A stretch of 64,000 nt of DNA from Acidobacteriota bacterium (GCA_026707545.1 JAPOWR010000004.1:1-64000), one strand, 5' to 3'; counted from the first letter of the stretch, positions 8,077 to 17,520 are shown. Numbers and translations: made by a program. The notes: generated by a model from the sequence alone, not told the origin.

Positions 8077-10074
8077 TCAGAGACTCCGTACGTCGGTGAG
8101 ACCGCGTTGCTCAAGAATTGCCGCCACGTTCGCCTTCGTGACGTCGTCGGCGAAGGCACTGTCGCGGAACACCACCGTCGTCTCTGCGTCGCCCTCAAGT
8201 TCGTCATGCCAGTCCGCTATACCGGTAGCCAGCGTTTCGTACACTTCTCCGACGGTCTTCTCCTCAAGGCAGGCGAACAGAGTCCCGGCGCCGACGGCGT
8301 GAACGCGATGCGCGCTGATGGTCCGCGTCTCAATTGGCGTGCAGAGATCGAAGCCGAGCTTCAGCAGTAGCTCGTAAAGAAGGTCCTGCTCGGTCCGTCC
8401 CGGCTCGATGTGGTCCACGGCCGCGAGGAGCTCGCCCTCGATCTCCTCCGGTTTCGAGTTCCACGAGCGGATGTTGGACCTGTCGAGCTTCAACACGCGA
8501 AAGCCGAGATCTCCTGATGACGTCGGGTTCTCTTCCTTGATTTTCCGGCCTGCCCGACGCAGCCGCTCCTTGGTGATCTCACTGACAAGGGGTGGTAGAC
8601 CGAGGTCCTGACAAGTCGTGGCGGCAGCTCTTTGCGCTGTGATTCTACGATCAAGGGCCTCCGGGAATTGCACCATGATGAACGCTCTCTTACCACCGTC
8701 GCTCGCGTTCTGAGCCATCACGGCGTGGGCCGCAGAAGCCGAACCGGCGAAGAAGTCGAGCACAAGAGCATCGGGTTGCGCCGAAGCCTTCAGCAGAACC
8801 CGAAGCAGCTCGACCGGCTTCGGAGTATCAAACGCCTTCGCTAGCCCTAGGACCTTGAGGTCCTTCTGGCCGCTTCCGGTCGAAGGACCGATTACGATGT
8901 CCTTTAGTGCTGTTCCATCGATGTCCCGGATCTTGGTGTAGACCTTGGCAGAATTCCCGTGCGGGACGAACTCGAGCTCGTGCGCCTCTTCCTCGATCTT
9001 CGATCGGCTCCAGCGCCATGCGTGGTACCGATAGCCGTGTGCCGCGTTGTCGTGGGGCATGATGCGCACGAACCCCGGGAAGGTCTCCGGAGACTCCACG
9101 TCAGTCACACGGGTCTCGCTCGACGCGAAGTTGTGGTGTATGCAGAACACCATGGTAGGCGCAGTTGTTTCGTTGAACCTCGAGTTGGTGTTGTACAACT
9201 CGTTCTTCGTGACATACGGACCTAGATCATCGCGTTTGACCTCGTAGGTCTTGCCTCTATAGACCGCCGGCATTAGCTTCTTGAGATCGGAATGGCTGCC
9301 CCGGAACTGGCTAAGATACCGTGCATCTCGCCCGAAACAGATGATGTACTCATGCGTGCCCACCGGCCCGCCGTCGCTGATTTGGCGCCCCTTTAGGTTC
9401 GAGACCCAGGTTATCGTCGCAAGGACGTTCTCCTCACCGAAGATCTCCTCCAGCATCAACCGACAGCGACTGGCTTCGCCACCGTCGATGCTTACGAAGC
9501 CAACGCCGTCTTGAGCCAGCAGCTCCCGAGCGAGCCTCAGTCTCGGGTACATCATGTTGAGCCAATCGGTGTGGAACCTCCCCGAGGTCTCCACACTTGA
9601 CGAAAGTCGGAGCGCGCCGTCCACTTGGCCGGTGATCTCCAGATAGTGCCGGATGTTGTCGCGGTAGTCGTCCCGATACACGAAGTCCTTGCCGGTGTTG
9701 TACGGCGGATCGATGTAGATCAGCTTCACCTTCCGCGCATAGCTCTTCTGCAGGAGCTTCAGCACTTCGAGGTTGTCGCCCTCGATCATCAGGTTCTTCG
9801 TGATGTCCCAGTCAACGCTCTCCTCCGGGCAAGGGCGGAGTGTGCCGGTGGAGGGCGTAAGGGCGAGCTGCCGAGCCTGACGCTTGCCGTGCCAGTTCAG
9901 GCCGTATCTCTCGACGCCATCGTCTACGGGGTCACCGAGGAGTTGGCGGAGCACGTCGAAGTCGACCTTGCCCTCCGTGAACGCGTCGGGGAACAGTTCC
10001 TTGAGGTGGCCCAGATTCTCGGCGACTACGTCGGCGGAGGAGGCCTCAGGGGCTTCGGCTTCGATCTTGTTCAT
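8077..10074 (-). CDS. mod: Type III restriction-modification methyltransferase, Mod subunit
   Basis: This 665-residue N6-adenine methyltransferase and specificity subunit belongs to the beta class, because the catalytic motif IYIDPPYNTG (about residues 119-128) precedes the SAM-binding motif VLDFFAGSASAAHAV (about 438-452). The region between them (about 220-400) would be the target recognition domain. It starts with ATG at 10074, followed by an acidic N-terminus. It methylates the same site that the Res subunit restricts, and it is also needed for Res to recognise DNA. No disruption is visible. Confidence 0.93.
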   Translation of the reverse strand: MNKIEAEAPEASSADVVAENLGHLKELFPDAFTEGKVDFDVLRQLLGDPVDDGVERYGLNWHGKRQARQLALTPSTGTLRPCPEESVDWDITKNLMIEGDNLEVLKLLQKSYARKVKLIYIDPPYNTGKDFVYRDDYRDNIRHYLEITGQVDGALRLSSSVETSGRFHTDWLNMMYPRLRLARELLAQDGVGFVSIDGGEASRCRLMLEEIFGEENVLATITWVSNLKGRQISDGGPVGTHEYIICFGRDARYLSQFRGSHSDLKKLMPAVYRGKTYEVKRDDLGPYVTKNELYNTNSRFNETTAPTMVFCIHHNFASSETRVTDVESPETFPGFVRIMPHDNAAHGYRYHAWRWSRSKIEEEAHELEFVPHGNSAKVYTKIRDIDGTALKDIVIGPSTGSGQKDLKVLGLAKAFDTPKPVELLRVLLKASAQPDALVLDFFAGSASAAHAVMAQNASDGGKRAFIMVQFPEALDRRITAQRAAATTCQDLGLPPLVSEITKERLRRAGRKIKEENPTSSGDLGFRVLKLDRSNIRSWNSKPEEIEGELLAAVDHIEPGRTEQDLLYELLLKLGFDLCTPIETRTISAHRVHAVGAGTLFACLEEKTVGEVYETLATGIADWHDELEGDAETTVVFRDSAFADDVTKANVAAILEQRGLTDVRSL

Positions 10075-10733
10075 TCGTTCCGCTCCGGCTAACAGGTCCG
10101 CTCGGGCAGGGTCAGCGTCACTTCCGAGCCCCTCGGCTTCCCGTTTCGGGTCGCGCGACGGGCCGTCTTCGCGTCCTGGACAGTCGAGACCCTAACCCGG
10201 CGATTCTGCCATGACCTCGGCCGATGCGGTTGGAAGCGCAAAGCCTCAACCGAACGGCCGGTACGGGAGTAGGTCCGGAGGGACCCGCAGGCTCGGCTGT
10301 TCCCCTGAACCGCCAACCGCTTGTGCCTGTGCTTCGTGTTCGATCTGGTCCGCGAGCTCGAGTCGCCGATCCCAAAGTGGACCGCACCGGCTCCTAGGTC
10401 CCCGAGACCTGCGAAGTTTGGAGCAGCGGTCGTGGCACCGTTGACCTGCTCACCGGTCTTCCGTAGTATCCGCCCCTTCGTGCGGTGCGGTCACTTCCGT
10501 GTCACGCCGGATTCCGGGCCGAGCATACGGCTCCACCGCGCTTGACATTGGGGACCCGTGCGCTCGACGCCCGAGAATCGTCCTGTCATGGCTAGTTCTT
10601 CGTGGAACACTCCTGGCAATGCCTGAAGATAGACGTTCACGCTATGGGCCTCTACAGACTCTCAAGCCGGTGCAGCCAACACGTATAGATGTCCGTCGCC
10701 TCCGCGCCTTCTGCAGATAACGGGCCTCCGCGG
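10075..10733. other. Intergenic, no gene recognised
   Basis: About 660 bp lie between the divergently transcribed mod and Gabija genes. Several short open frames exist on both strands, but none shows conserved motifs or a good ribosome-binding site. Promoters for both flanking systems are expected here, but I cannot place them with confidence. The stretch ends in a remnant resembling an HsdS C-terminus. Confidence 0.5.
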
Positions 10734-10868
10734 ATGGACTACCTGAACGCAACGCACTTATCTCTCGATGACCTCCGGCGCGCCAAGACCGGCCTCATGC
10801 ATGAGCTGGTGGCGGACCGCAGCCGCTTGGCGACGCTGCCCGAAACAACGCGCGGCGTCGCGACTTGA
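10734..10868 (+). pseudogene. Possible remnant of type I restriction HsdS C-terminus
   Basis: A 44-codon frame from ATG 10734 to TGA 10866 reads LDDLRRAKTGLMHELVADRSRL in its middle. Type I specificity subunits typically end with a helix of the form L-x-x-L-[RK]-x-x-K-x-[GA]-L-M-x-x-L-L-x-G-[RK]-[VR]. No other HsdS domain or HsdM/HsdR gene is visible nearby. It lies 30 bp upstream of gajA. It could also be chance similarity in a short frame. Confidence 0.35.
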
Positions 10869-10898
10869 GCGGCTGCGCCAACAACGGAGACGATACAG

Positions 10899-12608
10899 AT
10901 GTGGCTCCGTGAACTACAAATTCGCAACTTCCGTAAGATCGATGCGCTCACCGTGAGTTTGCCGCGCGGTTTGACGGTGTTAGTCGGGGAGAACAACTCG
11001 GGTAAGACGACGATCGTCGATGCACTACGGCTCATGTTGTTTTCGAGCCGGGATTTCGATTCCCTCTGGCTTACGGAGGATGACTTTCGGACCGGAACCG
11101 ATCACGCGCCGATTGAAATCTGCTGCCGCTTTACGGGACTAAGAGAAGAAGACGAAGTGTATTTCCAAGAGTGCCTCGTGGACGTCGGTAGCGGGAAGTT
11201 CGAGATGCAGGTCAATGCGCGTGTTGAGTTCAACGAGATCACTAAGCGCTGCCACGTGAAGATGTGGGGTGGCGAGACCGAGGGCGGCTCACTTCCGTCG
11301 AAGCACTACGATCGCCTGGCGACGATCTACTTGAGGCCGCTGCGAGACCCCGATCGCGGCCTCCGGCCGGGTCGACATTCCCAGGTGTCCCGCCTTATCG
11401 ACTGCCTGACTGAGGACGACCAGCGCGCAGACTTCGAGACCATCGCCAATCACGCAAATGAGGAGATCCGCGCTCTGAAGCCGGTCGAAGAGGCAAGGGG
11501 GGACATCAATGCGCAGATGGCGGCCATCGCGGGTCGTGAACTGACCCAGAAGACGGAGCTGATCTTCACCGACCCAACTTTCGGCCGGATCATCGCGGGT
11601 CTGCAGCCTGAGATCGAGGGACTTCCGTTTCCCCTTAATGGACTCGGCTACAACAACTTGATCTTCACATCCGCGACTCTGGGCACGCTCCGGCGGAGTT
11701 CACGGTTCTCGTTCCGTTCGATCCTCGTGGAGGAACCCGAAGCGCACCTGCATCCACAGCTACAGGTGCTCCTACTCAGGCATCTGGCTGATGTTGCCAG
11801 CGAGTGCGAACGCAACGAAGTGCAGGTCATCGCGAGCAGCCACTCTCCCATCCTGGCAAGTCAGGCCCCGATCGACTCGGTCGTATCCGTTCATGATGTT
11901 GATGGCAAGGTGAGCACGGTGTCGGTTTCTGGCATCGCGATTGACCCGAAGATCAAGAGGAAGCTCCAGCGGTATCTCGACGCGACCCGCGGGGAGTTGT
12001 TCTTTGCCCGCCGGATCTTGATGGTGGAGGGGATCGCCGAGGCACTGCTGCTACCGGTCCTGGCGAAGATGGCCGGTGGGAATCTGAAGGAATCATCCGT
12101 GACGGTGTTGAACGCGCATGGAATCAACTTCAACGCGTTTATTCCACTGTTCCGCGCTGGAGGCCTTGGAGTGCCGGTCGCCATTCTCACAGACGGTGAC
12201 GCGAAGGAAGTCGGTGGACAGATGTCGGCAACCGCAGTGGGCCTGAAGGCACTGGAGTCTGAGGTTCCCAATCTGAGGGTAGAGGTTTCTGAGGTCACGT
12301 TTGAACACGAACTTGCACGTTCCGATGCGATGCTGCCGCACATGATGGCGGCGTTCAATCAGCTACACCCCAGGAAAGGAGAAGAGCTCCAGGTGCATCT
12401 TGGGACACTGGAGTGCGCAGATGACCGGGCGGATGCATTCCTGAGCGCCCTCTTAGGATTGCGGGTATCAAAAGGCGAGTTCGCCCAGGAGCTTGCAGGC
12501 GCGATTGAAGGTTTGGAGCTTGGGGCCGAGGCGGTTCCCGCCTGCATACGCAATGCGCTGGAGCACTTGGGGGCTCTCAGGGAAGGAGCCGCAGATGACG
12601 TCGAGTAG
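10899..12608 (+). CDS. gajA: Gabija GajA-like OLD-family ATPase/TOPRIM nuclease
   Basis: The 569-residue protein has an N-terminal SMC/ABC-type ATPase: LQIRNFRKIDAL, Walker A VGENNSGKTT (about residues 29-38), and Walker B region ILVEEPEAHLHPQLQVLLLR (about 272-292) followed by SSHSP. A C-terminal TOPRIM domain reads ILMVEGIAEALLLPVL (about 370-385) with ILTDGD (about 427-432). Length and architecture match GajA, the DNA-nicking component of Gabija. The downstream gene starts 14 bp before this stop and encodes a UvrD-like helicase, as in Gabija operons. An OLD nuclease outside Gabija is the alternative, but the neighbour argues against it. Confidence 0.88.
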   Translation: MWLRELQIRNFRKIDALTVSLPRGLTVLVGENNSGKTTIVDALRLMLFSSRDFDSLWLTEDDFRTGTDHAPIEICCRFTGLREEDEVYFQECLVDVGSGKFEMQVNARVEFNEITKRCHVKMWGGETEGGSLPSKHYDRLATIYLRPLRDPDRGLRPGRHSQVSRLIDCLTEDDQRADFETIANHANEEIRALKPVEEARGDINAQMAAIAGRELTQKTELIFTDPTFGRIIAGLQPEIEGLPFPLNGLGYNNLIFTSATLGTLRRSSRFSFRSILVEEPEAHLHPQLQVLLLRHLADVASECERNEVQVIASSHSPILASQAPIDSVVSVHDVDGKVSTVSVSGIAIDPKIKRKLQRYLDATRGELFFARRILMVEGIAEALLLPVLAKMAGGNLKESSVTVLNAHGINFNAFIPLFRAGGLGVPVAILTDGDAKEVGGQMSATAVGLKALESEVPNLRVEVSEVTFEHELARSDAMLPHMMAAFNQLHPRKGEELQVHLGTLECADDRADAFLSALLGLRVSKGEFAQELAGAIEGLELGAEAVPACIRNALEHLGALREGAADDVE

Positions 12609-14352
12609 TCGTCTCCGGGAGGCGATACTCGCGGAAGGGCCGACAGACCAGCAAAGGGACGCGATTTTCACTGAGGAGTTGGAGTTTCTCTTACGCGCAG
12701 CACCGGGAAGCGGAAAGACCTGGACGTCATGTCGACGCTTTGTCTGGAGAGCAGCCAACTGGCCTCACGCTGTCGGTGGACTGGCCCTTCTGTCGTTCAC
12801 GAACGCGGCAATCCGGGAGTTCGAGACTGCGACGATCAAGTTAGGGCGACGAGACCTTCTCTCCGAGCCAAACTACGTCGGCACGTTTGACTCGTTCGTT
12901 GAACGCTACCTTCTCGGGCCGTTTGGCCATCTGCTCACGGGCGCAGACAAGCGTCCCAGGCTCTTCCCAGGCCCACGTCCAGGTCACTGGGCTAACAGCA
13001 AACTGAAGGTGTGGACGAGCGGCAAGGGCGGCAGCAAGATCCCGGTTCGTGCGTGGGAAATCGAACCCTATCGGGATGGCACCAAGCTTCGCTTCAAGTG
13101 GTCGCGAGGCTCCGCGACTCTACCTCTCGCCGCCGCCAATGAGGCCGTCCAGGAGTTGTTGTCTCTGGGGCTCTATACACATGCCCAGCGCGTGCGCTGG
13201 GCATGTGAGCTTCTCTCCAGGAGGCCTCACATCGCTGAACTCCTCGCCAGGCGCTTCCCAGAGATGATCGTTGACGAAGCGCAGGACTCGAATCCGTGGT
13301 TGCTTCTCCTCTTGAACCATCTGCGGGAGAAGGGAGCACGGATCACCCTCGTTGGCGATCCGGAGCAGTGCATTTTCGAGTTTAGTATGGCGGATGCAAC
13401 GTCGTTGCCCAGTCTGAAGACAGAGTGGTCGATTCCAGAGAGGCCTTTGAGCCGGTCCTTCCGGTGCAACAACCAGATCGTCGAGGCCGTCCGTAACGTC
13501 GGCGGGAATCTGGCCTTCACAGGAGCTGGTGATGGAGGAGTGGAGGGACGCAGAGCCTTTGTAGTCAGAGAGACGTCGTCGACATTCTCTGATGGCCTAG
13601 CGGCCTTTCAAGATCTCGCAGACCAGGCTGGACTGAGCATCGACTCTGCGGCGGTCGTCAGTCGAGGGCATGGGCAATTGGAGGCGCTGCGCGGCAGGGC
13701 AAACCACAGGAAGCTTCAGGGCAAGGCAGGCCGTTTGGCCGCAGCCGCGTTCCTTCGTGATTCCCGACGCGACTATCGCGGGGCTGCGCGGATCGTTGAG
13801 GGGGTCGTGCGCGAACTCGCTGGGGACGACTCTCTGTGGGAACGCATCGATTCCGACCCGAAGGCACCGGAGGCGACGGCTGTGAAGCTGGCGATCTGGA
13901 GGTTCGTTAAGAGGCCGGACCGATTGGAGCCGGTATCTCAGCTTGGTAGCACCTGGGTTTCTTCCATGCGAACCCAGTTGGCGAGCTTGATCGAAGAAAC
14001 CGGCATGCGGTGCGATGCGAAGCTAGGGGATCACATCACGATCAGGGGACTCTCCGTCGCTCAGAGGGCTTTGCCGCTTTTCGAATCTTCCCAGGAGTTT
14101 CCGGAAGTCCGACACGACACGATTCACCAAGTGAAAGGCGAGAGCATCGACGCAGTGTTCGTCATCGGCACGACGAGGTTCTGGAACTTGGTGATGACCG
14201 CGGTGCGAGACGGCGAAAGCACAGAAGAGCGACGGCTGGCGTATGTGGCCATGACCCGAGCCCGGCACCTGCTTGTGGTCGGGTTACCGAAGGGGCACTA
14301 CGATAAGCACTCGAGGACCTGGGTGGAGTGGGGCTTCAGGGTGGCGACGTAG
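12595..14352 (+). CDS. gajB: Gabija GajB-like UvrD/REP-family helicase
   Basis: Starting at ATG 12595 gives 585 residues. GGAAGGAG about 6 bp upstream supports this start over a longer frame from 12493 that lies mostly inside gajA. Superfamily 1 motifs are in order: Q-motif GPTDQQRDAI, Walker A AAPGSGKTWT (about residues 35-44), SFTNAAIREF (Ia), VDEAQDSNPW (Walker B, about 224-233), VGDPEQCIFEF, and C-terminal VAMTRARHLLVVG. In Gabija the helicase-like subunit assembles with GajA and regulates nicking of phage DNA. Slightly longer than typical GajB. Translational coupling with gajA is likely. Confidence 0.87.
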   Translation: MTSSSRLREAILAEGPTDQQRDAIFTEELEFLLRAAPGSGKTWTSCRRFVWRAANWPHAVGGLALLSFTNAAIREFETATIKLGRRDLLSEPNYVGTFDSFVERYLLGPFGHLLTGADKRPRLFPGPRPGHWANSKLKVWTSGKGGSKIPVRAWEIEPYRDGTKLRFKWSRGSATLPLAAANEAVQELLSLGLYTHAQRVRWACELLSRRPHIAELLARRFPEMIVDEAQDSNPWLLLLLNHLREKGARITLVGDPEQCIFEFSMADATSLPSLKTEWSIPERPLSRSFRCNNQIVEAVRNVGGNLAFTGAGDGGVEGRRAFVVRETSSTFSDGLAAFQDLADQAGLSIDSAAVVSRGHGQLEALRGRANHRKLQGKAGRLAAAAFLRDSRRDYRGAARIVEGVVRELAGDDSLWERIDSDPKAPEATAVKLAIWRFVKRPDRLEPVSQLGSTWVSSMRTQLASLIEETGMRCDAKLGDHITIRGLSVAQRALPLFESSQEFPEVRHDTIHQVKGESIDAVFVIGTTRFWNLVMTAVRDGESTEERRLAYVAMTRARHLLVVGLPKGHYDKHSRTWVEWGFRVAT

Positions 14353-14693
14353 TGGACGCGGGAACGGAATGTGCGCCGGATCTCCTCGAAGGTGGCGCAA
14401 TCTTGTGAGATGGGCGCTGCCAAGGGGCTCAGGCCCACGATCTAGCCCAGCAGCGTGGCGCTTGTGGCTCGTTGTCGACGACGGCTGTGCGATGCGGTAG
14501 CGAGCCGTGATCCCCGGCGTCAGGATGGTTCGGTCGTCGACCGCCCTCGGGGTCGCTCCCTTTCCTGTGGGCGCTGCACGCTTTCGAGTCTGTCAGCAGA
14601 CGAGGAGCACGGGTGCCCCGGTCGCTGGCGGTGAGGAGGAGGCTCTTCCTTTTGGCGCCGACGGGTCTCGATTCAGGTGTTTGGGGTTAGCCC
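14353..14693. other. Intergenic with a decayed hydrolase fragment
   Basis: About 340 bp lie between the convergent gajB and BglII-like genes. By eye, 14435-14510 aligns with 16543-16624 over roughly 75 bp (shared blocks such as GACGGCTGTGCG). In both, the minus strand would encode a segment like YR-x-AQPS. The same segment in a haloalkane-dehalogenase-like context suggests a second, more decayed copy of that remnant. No intact gene or terminator was recognised. Confidence 0.4.
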
Positions 14694-15416
14694 TCAGGGA
14701 GCGGCTTGTCGACGAACTGATGCCGCTGGAATTCCGAGCAATAGCAGTGGGCACGGGTGCTTTGCTTCCTCGTCGACGCGAGCCTGGAGTTGCTCCCAAT
14801 GTGTGGTGGTCGAGGAGAACTTGTCGGCCACGAACTTCGGTGCCCAAGCAGCAGGAAAGTCCGGTCCGGTCACGGGAACCTGCGCCAACTGCCGCTGAGT
14901 CGGACGCACACCGAATCGTGTAAGAGCATCGAAGCTCTGGATGCGATTCTCTTGCGCCCAAGCACGCACGATCAGTTCCAAACTCTCTTGGAGAGAGGCA
15001 CCCCGAGTAACAATGATGCCAGCGTCTGCTCTGCCCTGGGTGTGAAGGCGCTGGAAGTCCTCTAGGTCACGGTCAAACGTCGTGTTCTTGCTGTTCCACG
15101 CGATTCTCAGAACGACCGAACCAACGCCACCGTTGTACAAGAGGTTGAGTCTGCCCTCTGCCTCCCACCCGATCCCGATCAGATCGTTGCGTAGACGCCT
15201 AGTTTGCTGCGATAGACCGCCCCCGCTACGCACGAGTTCAACGTCTTCGATGTAAAACTGACTAAGGACGTGGCACAACCCGTGGAGTGCGCCGGGGAGT
15301 CGCCGAACCAAAGTCGTCCGGGCTCTGCTCACCGACCGGACGTCGAAGCCCGAAGACTTGAGCGCATCCAGGTTCACTGAACTGGAGTCGGGGAGTTTCG
15401 GGGGTATGTAGGCCAA
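14694..15416 (-). CDS. BglII/BstYI-like type II restriction endonuclease
   Basis: The 240-residue protein contains a segment (LNLLYNGGVGSVVLRIAWN, then FDRDLEDFQRLH, GRADAGIIVTRGASLQESL) that resembles the BglII/BstYI family core, in which an acidic cluster followed by a DRDL-containing helix and a hydrophobic strand ending in TR surrounds the active site. Its ATG lies 43 bp inside the 3' end of the upstream methyltransferase gene, the usual arrangement of a type II R-M pair. I cannot assign each catalytic residue with certainty. It would cut a specific palindrome left unmethylated by its partner. Confidence 0.72.
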   Translation of the reverse strand: MAYIPPKLPDSSSVNLDALKSSGFDVRSVSRARTTLVRRLPGALHGLCHVLSQFYIEDVELVRSGGGLSQQTRRLRNDLIGIGWEAEGRLNLLYNGGVGSVVLRIAWNSKNTTFDRDLEDFQRLHTQGRADAGIIVTRGASLQESLELIVRAWAQENRIQSFDALTRFGVRPTQRQLAQVPVTGPDFPAAWAPKFVADKFSSTTTHWEQLQARVDEEAKHPCPLLLLGIPAASVRRQAAP

Positions 15417-16063
15417 TCCGGCTCGTAGTCGTCAGAGGCTTGGTTGCCCCACGTCGTCCAGTTGGGACGGGTGCCGCGACCAAACAACTCTAGGTACGGC
15501 CCCCAACTGCAACTCTCAATCAGTTTGTACTGCTCGTCCGGCTTGCGAGAGTGTTCCCGTTTCTGACTCTCAATCATGTTCACCTGACTGCGCCCTGGAC
15601 CTAGTGTGCGAACTTGCTTCCCCCGAACCCCGAACAGGATCATCTCGGTCACGTTGCGGAAGTAGAAGCCGACACCCCGACCATCTGAGCCGCCATCCTT
15701 GCGGATCTTGTGCCAGATCAAGTTGGTCTTGTACTCAAAACCCCACGATTCGAGCACAAACAGCCCGTCGGGCATAAGAGCGTTCGGCACCCACAGGTAG
15801 CAATGGGCGCGTTCGTCTGTGTACTTTGAAATCGGGAGGGATGCGATCTCGCTCAAACTGAGAGTCGCGTACCGCGAGAGGCGCCGATGCTCGGGGGCTA
15901 CTTTTCCCGTACGATTCGCGAAACGCCAAGGCGGGTCGGCCAGAATGGTGCCAAACCGCTCGGCACCGAGGCTTCTCTCCAGATCGGCTGCTAGAGAGCT
16001 GTTTTCGGAGGCCGAATCGGGTTCAAGCACCAAGGGGGCATGCTGGCCTGGAGATTCCGACAT
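15374..16063 (-). CDS. MT-A70 family DNA adenine methyltransferase
   Basis: This 229-residue protein carries the MT-A70 catalytic motif ILADPPWRF (about residues 40-48, DPPW at 43-46), then the family region YLWVPNALMPDGLFVLESWGFEYKTNLIWHK, and a C-terminal segment with ELFGRGTRPNWTTWGNQ. The signature ELFGR-x-x-R-x-[GN]W is shared by DNA m6A enzymes of this class. Overlap with the following endonuclease gene shows they form one R-M operon, with the methyltransferase translated first. Role: protective N6-adenine methylation. Confidence 0.88.
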   Translation of the reverse strand: MSESPGQHAPLVLEPDSASENSSLAADLERSLGAERFGTILADPPWRFANRTGKVAPEHRRLSRYATLSLSEIASLPISKYTDERAHCYLWVPNALMPDGLFVLESWGFEYKTNLIWHKIRKDGGSDGRGVGFYFRNVTEMILFGVRGKQVRTLGPGRSQVNMIESQKREHSRKPDEQYKLIESCSWGPYLELFGRGTRPNWTTWGNQASDDYEPDWPTYPRNSPTPVQ

Positions 16064-16731
16064 AACGCCGTTACGCTAGGCGCCTGACCGGCTCCCGTCC
16101 AGTAGCGGCCTGCGGAAATCACGCCACGCAGGCGCATCCCCATAGACTGGAGCAGTTTCCAACCGTGACCGATGTTGATACCGCCGTTGAACCTCTGCGG
16201 GCATTCTGAGGAACCGCCGCGACCGGTGTCGCCTAGCCATCGAGGGATCCTACCTGTGGAGGGCCGAGTTGGCGATCTCCCGCGGCCGGAATCGTCCGAT
16301 CTCTTGGAGGTACCTCCGAAGAGCCCAAGCGAGGAACCTGCTCGCTGAACTCGACTCTCTTGCCGATGCCTCGAGGGCTCCGGACAGCGCGTTGCGCTTT
16401 CGAGCGCCGCTCCCCGTATCAGAAACTCGGACCGACACGCCGCGCCGTCTACGTGCACGAGGTCAGGTTGAGCCAGCTGTCAATGGCAACCGAGAAGGTT
16501 CCACATGTCTTCGTTGACGCGTTCGGCCACCGCGCGGACGTTCGCGCCCACGACGTAGCCCGGCAGCGCGGCGCTCGAGTCCCGTGCCGCGGGCGACGGC
16601 TGTGCGCCGCGGTAGTGAGCCATGACGACCTGAAGTGGAGGTCGTCCCCGACGGGCCAGCACCAGGTGTTCGCGATGACGAGTCGCTTGACGCGCTCAGG
16701 GTGCTTGCGCGCGTGTTCGTCGTTTCCCCGG
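16064..16731 (-). pseudogene. Decayed haloalkane-dehalogenase-like fragments in a 670-bp gap
   Basis: Just 3' of the enoyl-CoA hydratase stop, the minus strand reads HARKHPERVKRLVIANTWCW (about 16720-16650), a typical alpha/beta-hydrolase strand of the haloalkane dehalogenase family. In another frame it then reads MAHYRGAQPSPAARDSSAAL followed by PGYVVGA (about 16620-16540), like the lid segment of the same family. The frames do not connect and stops intervene, so this is a remnant with an internal deletion. The 5' part of such a gene sits at 20955-21243 on the same strand. The rest of the gap (16064-16500) holds nothing I recognise. Confidence 0.5.
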
Positions 16732-17520
16732 TCAGCGCCCCTGGAACGGCGCCTTGCGACGCTCGACGAACGAAGCGATCCCCTCCGCGAAGTCCGCCGA
16801 GTTCGCCGTCTTCGCGCGCATGGCGGGGATCTCCCGGTACGCGGCCTGCTCGCCCTCTTCGAGATAGACCTGCGCCGCCCGCTTGATCTCCCGAACGGCG
16901 AGCGGGGCGCACTCGCAGATCTCCTCCGCAAGCTCCAGGGCCCGGTCGATCTGGTTGCCGGCGGGCACGACCTCCTGCACGAAGCCGAGAGCGAGTGCGC
17001 GCTGGGCGTCGAACTCGTCGGCGCGCAGCAGGTGGTACATCGCGTTTCCCCATCCGGCTCGCTGCACGTAGCGGACGTGGGCGCCTCCGAACACCGCGAG
17101 GCCGCGCCGGGGTTCCAGTTGCGCGAAGCGCGCGTCCTCGGCCGCCACCACGATGTCAGCGGCCAGCGCCATTTCGATCCCGATCGTGTAGCAGATTCCC
17201 TGGACGGCCATCACCAGCGGCTTGCGGCATCGCCGGCGGAGCGCGAAGGGGTCGGGGCGGTCGTCCGGCGATTCGTCGGCGTCCCTGCCGCGGGCCATCG
17301 AACCGGCGAACTTCGGCAGGTCGAGGCCGGCCGTCGTGTGCTTCCCCTGGAAGGTGAGGACGCCGACCCATGCGTCTTCTGTCTCCTCGAGTTCGGCCAG
17401 TGCACCGGAGAGTTGGGCGAACATCTCGGGAGTGAAGCTGTTGAGCTTCTTCTCGCGGTCCACGTGGATTCGCAGGACGTGCCCGGCGAGGGTGGTTGTG
17501 ATGGGCGTTGCTTCAGTCAT
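16732..17520 (-). CDS. Enoyl-CoA hydratase/isomerase (crotonase) family
   Basis: The ATG at 17520 is preceded by GGAGAAAGACA, which supports it over a longer frame. The 262-residue product has the crotonase pattern: an N-terminal strand HVLRIHVDREKKLNSFTPEM, the oxyanion-hole region around KHTTAGLDLPKF and KPLVMAVQGICYTIGIEMALAADIVVAA, then a helix AQLEPRRGLAVFGGAHVRYV and a C-terminal helix ending ERRKAPFQGR. It probably hydrates or isomerises an acyl-CoA in the cytoplasm. The GICYTIGIE region differs from the usual G-x-x-x-G-G-G, so hydratase activity on a standard substrate is not certain. It stands alone, flanked by gene remnants. Confidence 0.88.
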   Translation of the reverse strand: MTEATPITTTLAGHVLRIHVDREKKLNSFTPEMFAQLSGALAELEETEDAWVGVLTFQGKHTTAGLDLPKFAGSMARGRDADESPDDRPDPFALRRRCRKPLVMAVQGICYTIGIEMALAADIVVAAEDARFAQLEPRRGLAVFGGAHVRYVQRAGWGNAMYHLLRADEFDAQRALALGFVQEVVPAGNQIDRALELAEEICECAPLAVREIKRAAQVYLEEGEQAAYREIPAMRAKTANSADFAEGIASFVERRKAPFQGR

